Below are positions 41,038-49,324 of a stretch of DNA of 64,000 bases, piece after piece. This DNA comes from Chromatiales bacterium. GTDB lineage: Bacteria; Pseudomonadota; Gammaproteobacteria; Steroidobacterales; Woeseiaceae. Each line of letters starts with the position of its first letter. Position 1 is the first letter of the stretch. The notes under the pieces were generated by a model that was given only the letters and a program-made list of their open reading frames with translations, ran no database searches and had not been told where the DNA came from. The position numbers and the translations under genes are program-made. Where the stretch lies: NCBI GenBank assembly GCA_024679535.1, contig JAIBDF010000003.1, positions 27,690-91,689 of the forward strand, written 5' to 3'.

Positions 41038-42048
41038 ATGAAACTGCAACAACTCAAGTACCTTCTCGCGATTTTCGAAAACGGCCTCAATATCACGGCC
41101 GCTGCCGAACGCCTGTACACGTCACAGCCGGGCGTAAGTAAACAGTTAAAGCTGCTGGAAGAAGAGCTTGGCGTGCAGATTTTCACGCGCAAGGGCAAGA
41201 GTCTCGGCGGTGTAACCCCTGCCGGCGAGCGGATAATCGAGCGTGCAAGGGTCATCATGCAGGAGGTCGATAACATTCGCAGCCTCGCTGCCGACTACTA
41301 CGAACAAGAAGATGGCTCCCTGTCGATCGGCACGACGCACACGCAGGCGCGCTATGTGCTGCCCGAGATCATCGCCGAATTTCGCAAGCGCTTCCCAAAT
41401 GTCGGACTGAACCTGCACCAGGGAACCTCGGAACAGATTGCCGATATGGTTCAGGGCAACAAGATTGACTTCGCTATTGCCACGGGCTCCCAGCACCTGT
41501 TTTCGGACCTGCTGCTCGTACCCAGCTATCACTGGGACCGCTCGATCATCGTCCCACACGGACACCCGCTCACCGGGATCGATCGAAAGATTACCTTGCA
41601 TGACCTGGCCGACTATCCGCTCGTAACCTATGTGTTCAGTTTCAGCGGCGAATCATCACTCAAGCGGGCGTTCGCGGATGAGGGACTTGAGCCCAACGTT
41701 GGGTTTACGGCCCGTGATGCTGATGTCATCAAGACCTACGTTCGCATGGGGCTCGGCGTCGGCATCGTCGCCAGCATGGCCGCGGATTGTGCCGACAAGA
41801 AAGACCTGCAGGTCATCGATGCGGAAGGACTGTTTCCGCGCAGCACGACGTGGATTGGCTATCGCCGCGATGCGGTCATGCGGCGCTACATGCTCGAGTT
41901 CTTGCAACTGTTCGCGCCGCATATGGAGGACAAACAGCTTGACGACCTGCGCCGCGCCAGCACACAGGAAGCGGTGGACGAGCTGTTTCATGACCGGCAA
42001 CTGCCGCTGCGCGGCGGCTGTGGCGATACCGTAACGGCAGCTGCCTAG
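41038..42048 (+). CDS. cysB: LysR-family regulator CysB
   Basis: MKLQQLKYLLAIFENGLNITAAAERLYTSQPGVSKQLKLLEEELGVQIFTRKGKSL; divergent from cysM. Confidence 0.93.
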   Translation: MKLQQLKYLLAIFENGLNITAAAERLYTSQPGVSKQLKLLEEELGVQIFTRKGKSLGGVTPAGERIIERARVIMQEVDNIRSLAADYYEQEDGSLSIGTTHTQARYVLPEIIAEFRKRFPNVGLNLHQGTSEQIADMVQGNKIDFAIATGSQHLFSDLLLVPSYHWDRSIIVPHGHPLTGIDRKITLHDLADYPLVTYVFSFSGESSLKRAFADEGLEPNVGFTARDADVIKTYVRMGLGVGIVASMAADCADKKDLQVIDAEGLFPRSTTWIGYRRDAVMRRYMLEFLQLFAPHMEDKQLDDLRRASTQEAVDELFHDRQLPLRGGCGDTVTAAA

Positions 42049-42051
42049 CGG

Positions 42052-42639
42052 CTAGTAAATGCGAATTCCGCCGTGACGCCTGCGGTTGCGGTAATCAGAC
42101 CACCAAAGACCACCCAGCAGGCCAACAATCAGGCATACCAGCGCAGCGCCACCGACCCAGCGCAGCGGCATGCTGCCCTTGTACTGCTCCTTCATACCCT
42201 GGATTGAGGCGTTTTCGTCCCGCAACGCGGTGATCTCCCCCTGGGCTTTCTCGAGTTGAGCAATGAGAGATGACGTTTCGTTGCGCAGGGCATCAATGGT
42301 TGCGGCCGGCTCTGCGAACGCCTGCTTCGCCTGTTCGAGTTCAGCAGCCAGCGCGTCGCGTTCAAGAATGGTCTCCTCGACGATCAGCTTTGCCGGTTTG
42401 CTATCCACAAGGTAGGCGCTCTTCACCCAACCCTCCGCGCCATCCGGCAGGCGGACGTTCGCATAGTTGACTGCGCGAATCAGGACCTCCATCGACTGAC
42501 CGCTGTCGAGCGTTCGAAACGCGCGACCGCTCGTATCCTCGGCTTCATACAGGCCGAGTTTTAGATTGTCAGTAACATAGGCTGTCTCCGCCGCCACCAC
42601 GATAGGCAACAACGCGAGAACCCCAATAATCAAACGCAT
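42052..42639 (-). CDS. SH3-domain signal-transduction protein (YgiM-like)
   Basis: Signal peptide, YVTDNLKLGLYEAEDTSGRAFRTLDSGQSMEVLIRAVNYANVRLPDGAEGWVKSAYLV, coiled coil, C-terminal TM. Confidence 0.83.
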   Translation of the reverse strand: MRLIIGVLALLPIVVAAETAYVTDNLKLGLYEAEDTSGRAFRTLDSGQSMEVLIRAVNYANVRLPDGAEGWVKSAYLVDSKPAKLIVEETILERDALAAELEQAKQAFAEPAATIDALRNETSSLIAQLEKAQGEITALRDENASIQGMKEQYKGSMPLRWVGGAALVCLIVGLLGGLWWSDYRNRRRHGGIRIY

Positions 42640-42697
42640 AGTCGATCTCCAGTGCTGTGCGCGAGTGTACTACAAGCGAAATGCTTGGCCGTATGAA

Positions 42698-44125
42698 CTA
42701 CTGCTCGTACAGCCAGCGGAGTAATGCTTCCTGGACTTCCTCGCCCGGACCGCGATGGATATCTTCGAAATTGTGCAGCACAACCACACTGAAACGCCGA
42801 CCGGACCTGGCCTGCAGATAGCCCGCGATTGCGGTAACGTGGTCAAGCGAACCGGTCTTCAGATGGGCTTTGCCAACAAGCTCGCCACCCCTGAAGCGAC
42901 GGGACAGTGTGCCGTCAAGACCTGTTAAAGACATCGATGCAAGATATTCGGGCATGTAGGGCTGCTGCCAGGCGAAGCGTAATAATGACGACATATCGAC
43001 TGCAGTTATGCGGGATTCCCGCGACAGCCCGGCGCCATTTGCCACAGCAAGCTCGGCAGGTTCGAGTCCATTATCGCTGAGCCATTTGCCAATCACTTTT
43101 CGCCCGCCCATCTCGGTACCCGGCGGGCCGAGAACCTCGGCTGCCAGCGTGTAAAGCACCTGGCGCGCCATGACGTTATTGCTGTGCTTGTTGACGCTCG
43201 CGATCATCTCGGTGAGCGACGGCGACTCAAACGTAAAAACGGGTTCCATGTCTTCTGGCGCAACAGCCTTGCGCCACCCGCCGTCGAACGCTCCTCCCGA
43301 GTCCCGCCATAATGACGAGAACAGCCCGTAGGCAAATTCATTATGGGACAACACGGTCCGATCCATCGCGTAGCGCTTGCAGCCTTTCGGAAACCGTCCT
43401 GAAAAGGTCACATGGTCGTTGTCGCCATTGTTTGTAACCGTTATCCCGCGCTGGTATCCACCGCAGTAACCCGGTACGAGCTGCAGGCGATTGTCCACGC
43501 CCAGATTGCCGAGTTGCGGGTCGAGTCGGACCGCCACCGACTGACCGTCCGGCTCAAACCAGTAGCGCACTACTTTAAAGTTCATGAGTAATGCATTCGG
43601 CGCAACGTTGTACGCACGCAGCGGTTGTTTGTCGAATGCGGCGGGATCGTACTCGCCAATATCGAAATAGCTGTCATCAAGCAGCAGATCGCCCGCGATG
43701 TTGTCGATGCCTGAGTGACGAATTCCGCGCAGCATTTGCCAGACGCGCTCGGTTACAAGAAACGGATCGCCGTACCCCTTCAACAGCAGGTCGCCGTCCA
43801 GTATCCCATCCTCGATCACCCCGAGCGCATAAATGTCGGTCTTCCATCGGTAGGCAGGACCCAGAACATCGAGCGCGACCAGGGTGGTTAGCAGTTTCAT
43901 GGTCGACGCTGGATTACGCGGTTCCTCGGGCAGCCATGTCAGGACAACTTCACCGGTGTCGACATCTTCGATGTGAACGCTCAACGATTCCTGCGGCACC
44001 TGACGTACCTGGAGCGCGCTGCGAACACCAGCCGGCAGCGCTTCCTCCGCCGCCTGCGTTGCGCCGTGGCACACGAGCAAGGCCATCAGCAGGCTGGCAA
44101 ACAGGTAACGCAAACAGTCAGGCAT
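42698..44125 (-). CDS. dacB: D-alanyl-D-alanine carboxypeptidase/endopeptidase (PBP4 type)
   Basis: PASTMKLLTTLVALDVLG (SxxK); VANGAGLSRESRIT (SxN-like region); HLKTGSLDHVTAIAGYLQ (KTG). Confidence 0.9.
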   Translation of the reverse strand: MPDCLRYLFASLLMALLVCHGATQAAEEALPAGVRSALQVRQVPQESLSVHIEDVDTGEVVLTWLPEEPRNPASTMKLLTTLVALDVLGPAYRWKTDIYALGVIEDGILDGDLLLKGYGDPFLVTERVWQMLRGIRHSGIDNIAGDLLLDDSYFDIGEYDPAAFDKQPLRAYNVAPNALLMNFKVVRYWFEPDGQSVAVRLDPQLGNLGVDNRLQLVPGYCGGYQRGITVTNNGDNDHVTFSGRFPKGCKRYAMDRTVLSHNEFAYGLFSSLWRDSGGAFDGGWRKAVAPEDMEPVFTFESPSLTEMIASVNKHSNNVMARQVLYTLAAEVLGPPGTEMGGRKVIGKWLSDNGLEPAELAVANGAGLSRESRITAVDMSSLLRFAWQQPYMPEYLASMSLTGLDGTLSRRFRGGELVGKAHLKTGSLDHVTAIAGYLQARSGRRFSVVVLHNFEDIHRGPGEEVQEALLRWLYEQ

Positions 44126-44828
44126 GGTCAGAGTCCATTTTGGGCAGATGACGTTCAAGCGCGCGGCTCGCGGCGCGATGCATGACCCATGTCAGCACAA
44201 CGATGGCTATGAGGCCAGCGCCACCAAGCCAGTAACCGAGTGTTGTCGGGGTTGCCTCACCGGCTAATATTTGTCCGATATCCCGTGCCAGCGTTCCGAG
44301 ATAGACGTACAAGGCAACCGGCATGAGCATACCGACAGCCGTGGCCAGCATGTGCACCCGAGCACGCACCGGGGTAATGCCATACATGTAGTTGAGCAGA
44401 TTAAACGGGATAACGAGCGACAGGCGCGTCAACACAACAATAAGAAAGGCTTCCTCCCGCAGTCCTGCCTCGATGGCCAGGAGGCGTGGGTTGCCCGCCA
44501 CTTTTGCGGCAACCCAGTCGCGCGCTACAAGGCGACCTGCGAGGAAGGCACATTGCGCGCCCAACGTTATTGCAAGCGCGGACACCAGCGTGCCGGTGCC
44601 CAGCCCGAACAGGTAACCCGCGATCATCATGGAGCCTGAACCAGGGACGAAAAGCACCGTCGCCAGCACGACGCACACTATGTAAACGATCGCCCCGGCC
44701 ACCGGGTTGGCCTGCGCCCAGTTGACCATTGCCAGCACCGGTTCGGCGATTGGCGTCACATACACGGCGTATACGAGGGCAAAAAATATGGCCACCATCA
44801 CAAGGCGATTAAATATTCGTCGAGTCAT
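44118..44828 (-). CDS. TVP38/TMEM64 (VTT domain) membrane protein
   Basis: FVPGSGSMMIAGYLFGLGTGTLVSALAITLGAQCAFLAGRLVARDWV. Confidence 0.85.
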   Translation of the reverse strand: MTRRIFNRLVMVAIFFALVYAVYVTPIAEPVLAMVNWAQANPVAGAIVYIVCVVLATVLFVPGSGSMMIAGYLFGLGTGTLVSALAITLGAQCAFLAGRLVARDWVAAKVAGNPRLLAIEAGLREEAFLIVVLTRLSLVIPFNLLNYMYGITPVRARVHMLATAVGMLMPVALYVYLGTLARDIGQILAGEATPTTLGYWLGGAGLIAIVVLTWVMHRAASRALERHLPKMDSDHA

Positions 44829-46624
44829 CGCGCGGGCCTCTTGATCCTGAACGTGCGAATGCGATCCGCAAGTGTGGTTGGGCGCACCCCGAGCAATTCT
44901 GCTGCGCCACCCTTGCCTGACACCTTCCAGTCGGCCTGTTCCAGCGCCATTATCAGGTTGGTCTTTTGAAATTCTCGCATTTCCTTCTCGGTCATTGGCT
45001 CTTCGCCACGTGGCGCGACTGCGGTTGCGGGTTCCTCGGCGGATTCGAGCTCCGGCATGGACAGGTCGAGGCGCAACGAAGTCCCAGGGGAAAGAATAAC
45101 GGCACGTTCGATCACGTTCTTGAGCTCGCGTACATTGCCGGGCCAGCTGTATGACTTCATATTGGCAACCTGGGAGCGCGTGAGAGTCAACGCTTCCCGG
45201 CCAAAGTCCTTGCAGGTCTGCTCCAGAAAATGTTGCGCGAGCTGAACGATGTCGTCGCCACGCTCGCGCAGCGGCGGTACGTCAACCGGGAATACGCTAA
45301 GTCGATAAAAAAGATCTTCGCGGAACGCGCCGGCTACGATCAGACGTTCAAGGTCGCGATTGGTCGCCGCGATTACACGAACATCGACGGACTTCGTGAT
45401 GTCGTCGCCCACCCTCTCGAACTCACTCTCCTGCAGGACTCGCAGCAACTTGCTCTGCAACTCCATAGGAATTTCGCCAATCTCGTCGAGAAAGATCGTG
45501 CCACCATCGGCGAGCTGAAACCGTCCAATTCGATCCCGGTGAGCGCCAGTGAAGGCGCCTTTTACGTGACCGAAAAACTCACTTTCGAATAGCTCTTTGG
45601 GAATGGACGCGCAGTTCACTTTGACAAGCGGCCCGTCAGAACGCGGGCTGCGCGCGTGAATTTCCCTGGCGATGAGCTCTTTGCCGACGCCCGATTCGCC
45701 CTGAACGAGTACGCTGGCCGGCGTCTCTGCAACGGCTTCGATACGCTTCAACATCCGTCGCAACGCCTGACTGGTTCCAACAATACGGCCGAAATTCAGG
45801 GCGACGCTGACTTCCTCGCGCAGGTAGTCGCGTTCATTCTCCAGTTCCTCGCGCAGACGGGCGTTCTCCGCCAGAGTGCGTCGCAGCTCTCGTTCGGCGC
45901 GATTTCTCTCAGTAACATCTTTTGAGGCCACGAGCATTCTGTCGACGTTGCCGTTTTCGTCGCGATGCGAGATGGCCGACATAATGAGATCGATTGGTTG
46001 ACCATCCCTGGCAACCATCTGGCGCTCAAGATTATTGAAATCACCCTCGGCGATCAGTTCGCGCAATCCACCATCGGCGTATTTCTTCTGGTCAGCTACA
46101 CTCATGAAATCGGTAATCGGGCGGCCCAGCACTTCGTCGCGCGTGAACCCCAGCTTATTGAGCCAATGGTCCGTGACCGTGATGATCAGTCCGTCCCCGT
46201 CAACGGTGTGCAGCATAGCTGGCGTCGATCGATACAGCGTGCGGTACTTGAAGTTGGCGCGGGCCTGGTCGGACAGTTCCGAGTACATGGCGACCGTACG
46301 CAAATACTTACCCTCAGCGTCGTACTCGACAAATGCGTTCGTTACGCACTCGACAATCTCGCCTGAAAACGTGAGGAACGACACAGGTTTGTTCTCAAGT
46401 TTGCCGCGCCTGCGCAACGCCGGGCGCAATTCGTGCAGGATACAGTGGGCCGTATCTTCGGTCGCAAACTCCTCCGGGCGGTGTCCGACCATGTCCTCCA
46501 GTTCATAGCCAAGGCGCTCCAGCATCGCGTCGTTAACGTCAAGATAGGCACCATCTTCGGCTATCGACGTCGTCATGACCGGCGCTTTGCGAAACAACCA
46601 CTCGTAATCATCCATGGAAACCAT
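44825..46624 (-). CDS. Sigma-54-dependent transcriptional activator with N-terminal PAS domains
   Basis: AAA+ domain with GESGVGKELIAREIH, ESEFFGHVKGAFTGAHRDRIGRF (GAFTGA loop), VRVIAATNRDLE; C-terminal Fis-type HTH (AAELLGVRPTTLADRIRTF). Confidence 0.95.
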   Translation of the reverse strand: MVSMDDYEWLFRKAPVMTTSIAEDGAYLDVNDAMLERLGYELEDMVGHRPEEFATEDTAHCILHELRPALRRRGKLENKPVSFLTFSGEIVECVTNAFVEYDAEGKYLRTVAMYSELSDQARANFKYRTLYRSTPAMLHTVDGDGLIITVTDHWLNKLGFTRDEVLGRPITDFMSVADQKKYADGGLRELIAEGDFNNLERQMVARDGQPIDLIMSAISHRDENGNVDRMLVASKDVTERNRAERELRRTLAENARLREELENERDYLREEVSVALNFGRIVGTSQALRRMLKRIEAVAETPASVLVQGESGVGKELIAREIHARSPRSDGPLVKVNCASIPKELFESEFFGHVKGAFTGAHRDRIGRFQLADGGTIFLDEIGEIPMELQSKLLRVLQESEFERVGDDITKSVDVRVIAATNRDLERLIVAGAFREDLFYRLSVFPVDVPPLRERGDDIVQLAQHFLEQTCKDFGREALTLTRSQVANMKSYSWPGNVRELKNVIERAVILSPGTSLRLDLSMPELESAEEPATAVAPRGEEPMTEKEMREFQKTNLIMALEQADWKVSGKGGAAELLGVRPTTLADRIRTFRIKRPAR

Positions 46625-46635
46625 CGGCGCATCAT

Positions 46636-46690
46636 ATACGAAATTCCGTAAATCTGCTTACGATTTTTCGTTATTTACGAAATTCCGTAA
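46636..46690. promoter_or_regulatory. Cluster of palindromic sites (consensus TTACGAAATTCCGTAA), candidate upstream activator sequences
   Basis: ATACGAAATTCCGTAA (46636-46651), degenerate TTACGATTTTTCGTTA (46658-46673), TTACGAAATTCCGTAA (46675-46690). Confidence 0.75.
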
Positions 46691-46735
46691 AATCTATTTT
46701 CCAGTCAAGTGTTTGTTTTTTATAGTGTTAACGAG

Positions 46736-46753
46736 TTGGCACGAGATATGCAT
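46736..46753 (+). promoter_or_regulatory. Sigma-54 (-24/-12) promoter
   Basis: TTGGCACGAGATATGCAT: GG (46738-46739) and GC (46750-46751) separated by exactly 10 nt. Confidence 0.85.
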
Positions 46754-46818
46754 TGAGGACGTATAGAACATTTTACCTCTGAATTTCATATATCACCGAA
46801 TTTTTAAAGGACATACTG

Positions 46819-47103
46819 ATGAAAGCCAGGAACATTGAAAACAATCTCGCGCTGGTCGGCGCGCTGATCGTTTTGGTTGGCGTTTCGTTTGCAGCCGAGG
46901 ACGCCCTTGGCGTTGAATTCGCCGATGTAACCAGCACGGCCATCGCCATTCACGACGTAGCAAACAGCACGACAAGCGGGGCGGCGCAAGCCAATGCGGA
47001 CTCCGCAGCGCTGGCCGCAAAATCATTGGCACGCGCAAACTGGATCGACCTTGATATCAAACTCAACGACCACAGGTCTACGCTGATTGCGGACGAGAAG
47101 TAA
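46819..47103 (+). CDS. Small (94 aa) hypothetical exported/membrane-anchored protein
   Basis: RBS-like AAAGGA at 46806-46811; N-terminal hydrophobic segment NNLALVGALIVLVGVSFAAEDALG; downstream of sigma-54 promoter. Confidence 0.75.
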   Translation: MKARNIENNLALVGALIVLVGVSFAAEDALGVEFADVTSTAIAIHDVANSTTSGAAQANADSAALAAKSLARANWIDLDIKLNDHRSTLIADEK

Positions 47104-47121
47104 GGTCTGACAAGAACCCCC

Positions 47122-47225
47122 CTTCGGTAGCGACCCGACCAGGTATCTCTCTCCCCCGAAGACCTGGTTGCGCTGCCGGAAATCGAGCCGGAAGGATTTC
47201 GGCTTTTGCGGACCTGGAAGGTCCG
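47122..47225 (+). ncRNA. Candidate structured RNA element / structured 3' UTR (several stems, possible H-type pseudoknot)
   Basis: CTTCGG(47122-47127)/CCGAAG(47156-47161); ACCAGGT(47138-47144)/ACCTGGT(47162-47168); GCCGGAAATC(47175-47184)/GATTTCGGC(47195-47203); CGGACCT(47209-47215)/AGGTCCG(47219-47225). Confidence 0.45.
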
Positions 47226-47252
47226 GCGGCATTCCCCCAAGCCGCTAACTAT

Positions 47253-47280
47253 GGGCGCCGGTTCGCCGGCGCCCTTTTTT
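47253..47280 (+). terminator. Strong intrinsic terminator with UUCG tetraloop
   Basis: GGGCGCCGG TTCG CCGGCGCCC TTTTTT. Confidence 0.93.
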
Positions 47281-47578
47281 ACCTGCCTTTATCTCGCCGG
47301 GTCGCCGGGTCATCGGCAACCCTGTCCCGATGCGCTTCGACGCGAGAATTCAAGTTGTTTGAATTGCGGTTACTAATCGACTCGCGCAATCGCTTGAGCC
47401 ATGCCCGTGCCCAGGTGAACTCGATACTCAGGATCGCAAGCCCGACGGGAATAACAATCAACGCGGGACCCGGCGTTACGAGCATCACCACTCCGACTGC
47501 AAGAACCGTAGCCCCTACAAGGCCAACAACAATGCGTCGTGCCGTCTTGTAGGTCAGGTGCGCCGCTCGCTTGATCAA
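47279..47578 (-). CDS. PGPGW-type small transmembrane protein
   Basis: VVGLVGATVLAVGVVMLVTPGPALIVIPVGLAILSIEFTWARAWLKRL. Confidence 0.75.
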   Translation of the reverse strand: MIKRAAHLTYKTARRIVVGLVGATVLAVGVVMLVTPGPALIVIPVGLAILSIEFTWARAWLKRLRESISNRNSNNLNSRVEAHRDRVADDPATRRDKGR

Positions 47579-47623
47579 TCAATTATCCTTCGCTTTTTAC
47601 GCGCTGTGTCGTAGCCTTGGCGC

Positions 47624-48142
47624 ATGAATACCAATCGAGCATCTATTCTAGCGCTGTTTATTGCAACTGCTTTCATTCCGACCGCCGTTGCCGGCGAAAG
47701 TGTCGTTATTGCAGCAAAAGAAGCGGCAATTGTTGTCACGCCTCGCGCTGCCAACCTGCCGTTGATCAAATTGCCGGCACTCGAGTTCGATCTGCGCGCA
47801 GCGATCAGGTGCGCCGGCACAGCAGCCTCGCTGACGCTAAGCGTCGCCGATACTTTCACAACCCTCGGGCAGGACGCTATCACGGACAAGCGAGCGGCTA
47901 ACGTCATACTGACCGTGCCCGCACCCCAACTCTCGTTGGCGGCAAGTCGCAGTTTCTGCCTCGAGGATGATCTGGCAAGCGCGGATGAACTGCTGGTGCC
48001 CGGGCTTGCTACGGCGCATGCATCATTGCGCTGCAACAATGAAAATGGCGTAACCGTCCATTTCGCCAGTACATCGCTGCAGGTCAGGCTGCGTTGCGAT
48101 CGCCCCTCGGCCGAGGATCAGGAACCATCGTCCGACAGGTGA
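47624..48142 (+). CDS. Hypothetical secreted protein
   Basis: Signal peptide MNTNRASILALFIATAFIPTAVAG; no recognised domain. Confidence 0.6.
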   Translation: MNTNRASILALFIATAFIPTAVAGESVVIAAKEAAIVVTPRAANLPLIKLPALEFDLRAAIRCAGTAASLTLSVADTFTTLGQDAITDKRAANVILTVPAPQLSLAASRSFCLEDDLASADELLVPGLATAHASLRCNNENGVTVHFASTSLQVRLRCDRPSAEDQEPSSDR

Positions 48143-49026
48143 CGGCCCAGGAATGCGGCGGTCTTGTTCCAGGCATCTGTTGCCGCTTCTGCGTTGTAGT
48201 TTGCTCCGGTAGGATTGGCGAACGCGTGTCCGACCCCCGGATAAATATAAATCTCGTGTTCCTTGTTCAGGCGCTCCAACGCGGCCCGAAACGCTTCGAC
48301 AGACGCCACCTTGATGCCGGTATCATCAGCTCCGAAGAGGCCGAGTATTGGTGCATTTATCGTGCGGAGCTTGTCTTCGTCGGCCGTGACCTGTCCATAG
48401 TAAATCACGCTTGCATCGAGATCGTCCGGAAGTAATTGAGCTGCGGTCAGAGACCAGCCGCCGCCGACGCACCAACCCAATGATCCGACCCGAGGTGCTC
48501 CTGCTGTCGCCAGAAATTCATATGCGCCACGAATGTTTTCCCGCGCTACCTCAGGATCCTCGACAACCTCGAGCATCAACGCTCGCGCTTCCGTCGGTGT
48601 ACTGGCCGTCCGGCCACCATACAAATCGACGGCCAGCACCATGAAGCCTTCCCCTGCCAGGCGATCGGCCATGGCGCGAATATTGTCATTCAGGCCCCAC
48701 CATTCGTGAATCACGATCAATGCGGGCAGCGGTTCCAACATGTCGGACGGTGCCGAAAAATAGCCGTATATATTTTCATCCCTGACTTCGACGTAGGCCA
48801 TCCTGGGATCCGAAATAACGGCCTGCCCAGGCGCGACTTCCGCAACAGGACTCGGCTCAGATGTGTCTTCCGCATGTTCCCTCGACATGGCTGCGGCGTT
48901 CTCGCGGCCCGCGACCTTGTCGGCTTCGTCGTTGACAGCATCCTCTTTTGCACAAGCGCTCAACAAAAGGCCACTGACCAGAAGTGCGGCAAGCATGCCC
49001 GTTTTCGAAAGTGTGGCTGTCAACAT
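48118..49026 (-). CDS. Dienelactone hydrolase family lipoprotein
   Basis: Lipobox LLLSAC; VIHEWWGLNDNIRAMADRLAGEGFMVLAVDLYGG; GSLGWCVGGGWSL. Confidence 0.88.
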   Translation of the reverse strand: MLTATLSKTGMLAALLVSGLLLSACAKEDAVNDEADKVAGRENAAAMSREHAEDTSEPSPVAEVAPGQAVISDPRMAYVEVRDENIYGYFSAPSDMLEPLPALIVIHEWWGLNDNIRAMADRLAGEGFMVLAVDLYGGRTASTPTEARALMLEVVEDPEVARENIRGAYEFLATAGAPRVGSLGWCVGGGWSLTAAQLLPDDLDASVIYYGQVTADEDKLRTINAPILGLFGADDTGIKVASVEAFRAALERLNKEHEIYIYPGVGHAFANPTGANYNAEAATDAWNKTAAFLGRHLSDDGS

Positions 49027-49078
49027 TCTGAGTTCCTGAAGTTTTACGGAGTGCGTTATTCTAAAACAATGTGCAGCA

Positions 49079-49270
49079 CTAGTCCCACTCGTCATCGTCC
49101 CACTCCTTGAGTTTGCTCTTGTCGACCTGCTTCCATTGCTGTTCACTTAGACGGTTATAGCGGACAACCTTGGCGATCGTATAGACGACGATGACGGCGA
49201 TCATGACAAGAAGAAAAATCAGGCCTTTTGGCATCGCGTTCTGCCCCATGATGTGCTTGCCCCGGAGCAT
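49079..49270 (-). CDS. Small hypothetical membrane protein
   Basis: 63 aa; GLIFLLVMIAVIVVYTIAKVVRYNRLSEQQWKQVDKSKLKEWDDDEWD. Confidence 0.6.
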   Translation of the reverse strand: MLRGKHIMGQNAMPKGLIFLLVMIAVIVVYTIAKVVRYNRLSEQQWKQVDKSKLKEWDDDEWD

Positions 49271-49324
49271 AGCACCGGCGCGGCCGCACCGTCAGTGAGA
49301 GATAACGGATTAACCGGAAAGAAC

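Noticed and set aside
46950-47240. 96-aa minus-strand ORF covering the structured region after the small gene
   Set aside because: Would have to be transcribed through the terminator and overlaps the 94-aa ORF; Arg/Ser-rich shadow composition. Kept the structured-RNA reading instead.
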